From an uncultured Oscillospiraceae bacterium (GTDB lineage Bacteria; Bacillota; Clostridia; Oscillospirales; Oscillospiraceae), in assembly GCA_934546685.1 (NCBI GenBank), contig CAKTEB010000067.1:1-13494 (forward strand): a stretch of 13,494 nucleotides of DNA, in the 5' to 3' direction. Each line of letters starts with the position of its first letter. Position 1 is the first letter of the stretch. Below, one piece after another: positions 13,395 to 13,494 of the stretch. The translations under genes and the position numbers were made by a program. The notes under the pieces were generated by a model, which was not told the origin of the DNA, ran no database searches, and was given only the letters and a program-made list of their open reading frames with translations.

Positions 13395-13494
13395 ATGAAG
13401 AATCTTCTGGTTCTGTTCGGCGGCGTTTCCCCGGAGCACGAGGTATCCCTGCGCTCTGCGGAATTCGTCCTCAGTCACATTGACCGTTCTAAAT
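13395..13494 (+). CDS. ddl: D-alanine--D-alanine ligase, N-terminal fragment cut by the window edge
   Basis: Only the first 33 codons are present; no stop is reached. The start MKNLLVLFGGVSPEHEVSLR (1-20) followed by SAEFVL is the strongly conserved N-terminal strand and loop of Ddl: GG, S, EHEVSL and SA. Ddl joins two D-alanines with ATP to make the peptidoglycan precursor dipeptide in the cytoplasm. AGAGGTG lies upstream of ATG 13395. The C-terminal ATP-grasp domain lies outside the window, so neither integrity nor vancomycin-type specificity residues can be judged. Confidence 0.9.
   Translation, partial: MKNLLVLFGGVSPEHEVSLRSAEFVLSHIDRSK

Overview
The window looks like the chromosome of a GC-rich, endospore-forming Clostridia member, most likely an Oscillospiraceae/Ruminococcaceae-type gut anaerobe. 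This is inferred from a SpoVAC spore-membrane gene, a 2[4Fe-4S] ferredoxin, an LplABC-type sugar importer without its own ATPase, strong AGGAGG-type ribosome binding sites and the gene order trmN6-rsmI. No transposase, integrase, CRISPR array, tRNA or rRNA gene is visible. The sequence alone does not give a species.

Layout, left to right. (1) 223-2126, plus strand: an exported DUF3089-type alpha/beta hydrolase overlapping by 4 bp a radical SAM protein of the YhcC/TIGR01212 type. (2) 2192-4102: a solute-binding lipoprotein with its own sigma-A promoter and a strong intrinsic terminator. (3) 4101-5225, minus strand: thymidine kinase (tdk) with its own promoter, then a solitary spoVAC preceded by a match to the sigma-G consensus. 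(4) 5226-5797: a gene-free island packed with short perfect inverted repeats, ending in an array of small hairpins joined by TTCAT/TTCAC spacers. (5) 5798-7626, minus strand: two CUT1-type permeases (LplC-like and LplB-like), which probably work with the lipoprotein of region 2. They are read from a promoter about 290 bp upstream. (6) 7627-8240: no gene. The permease-proximal half encodes a long leader with nested long-range helices (candidate structured RNA), and the distal half is AT-rich with an inverted and a direct repeat. (7) 8241-10586, minus strand: a ClpC-type AAA+ unfoldase standing alone. (8) 10678-10990: a small ferredoxin gene with promoter and terminator. (9) 11180-12745: trmN6 and rsmI, two nucleic-acid methyltransferases, closely spaced. 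(10) 12797-13494: an unknown acidic 136-residue protein (minus strand) diverging from the start of ddl (D-Ala-D-Ala ligase), which runs off the right edge.

Most of the genes are ordinary housekeeping or transport genes. The least explained signals are non-coding: the structured leader before the permease pair (7683-7914), whose helices contain two G-U pairs that favour the minus strand; the hairpin array at 5632-5759; and the close sigma-G-like promoter before the isolated spoVAC. All structures were found by eye, with no folding program or database search.
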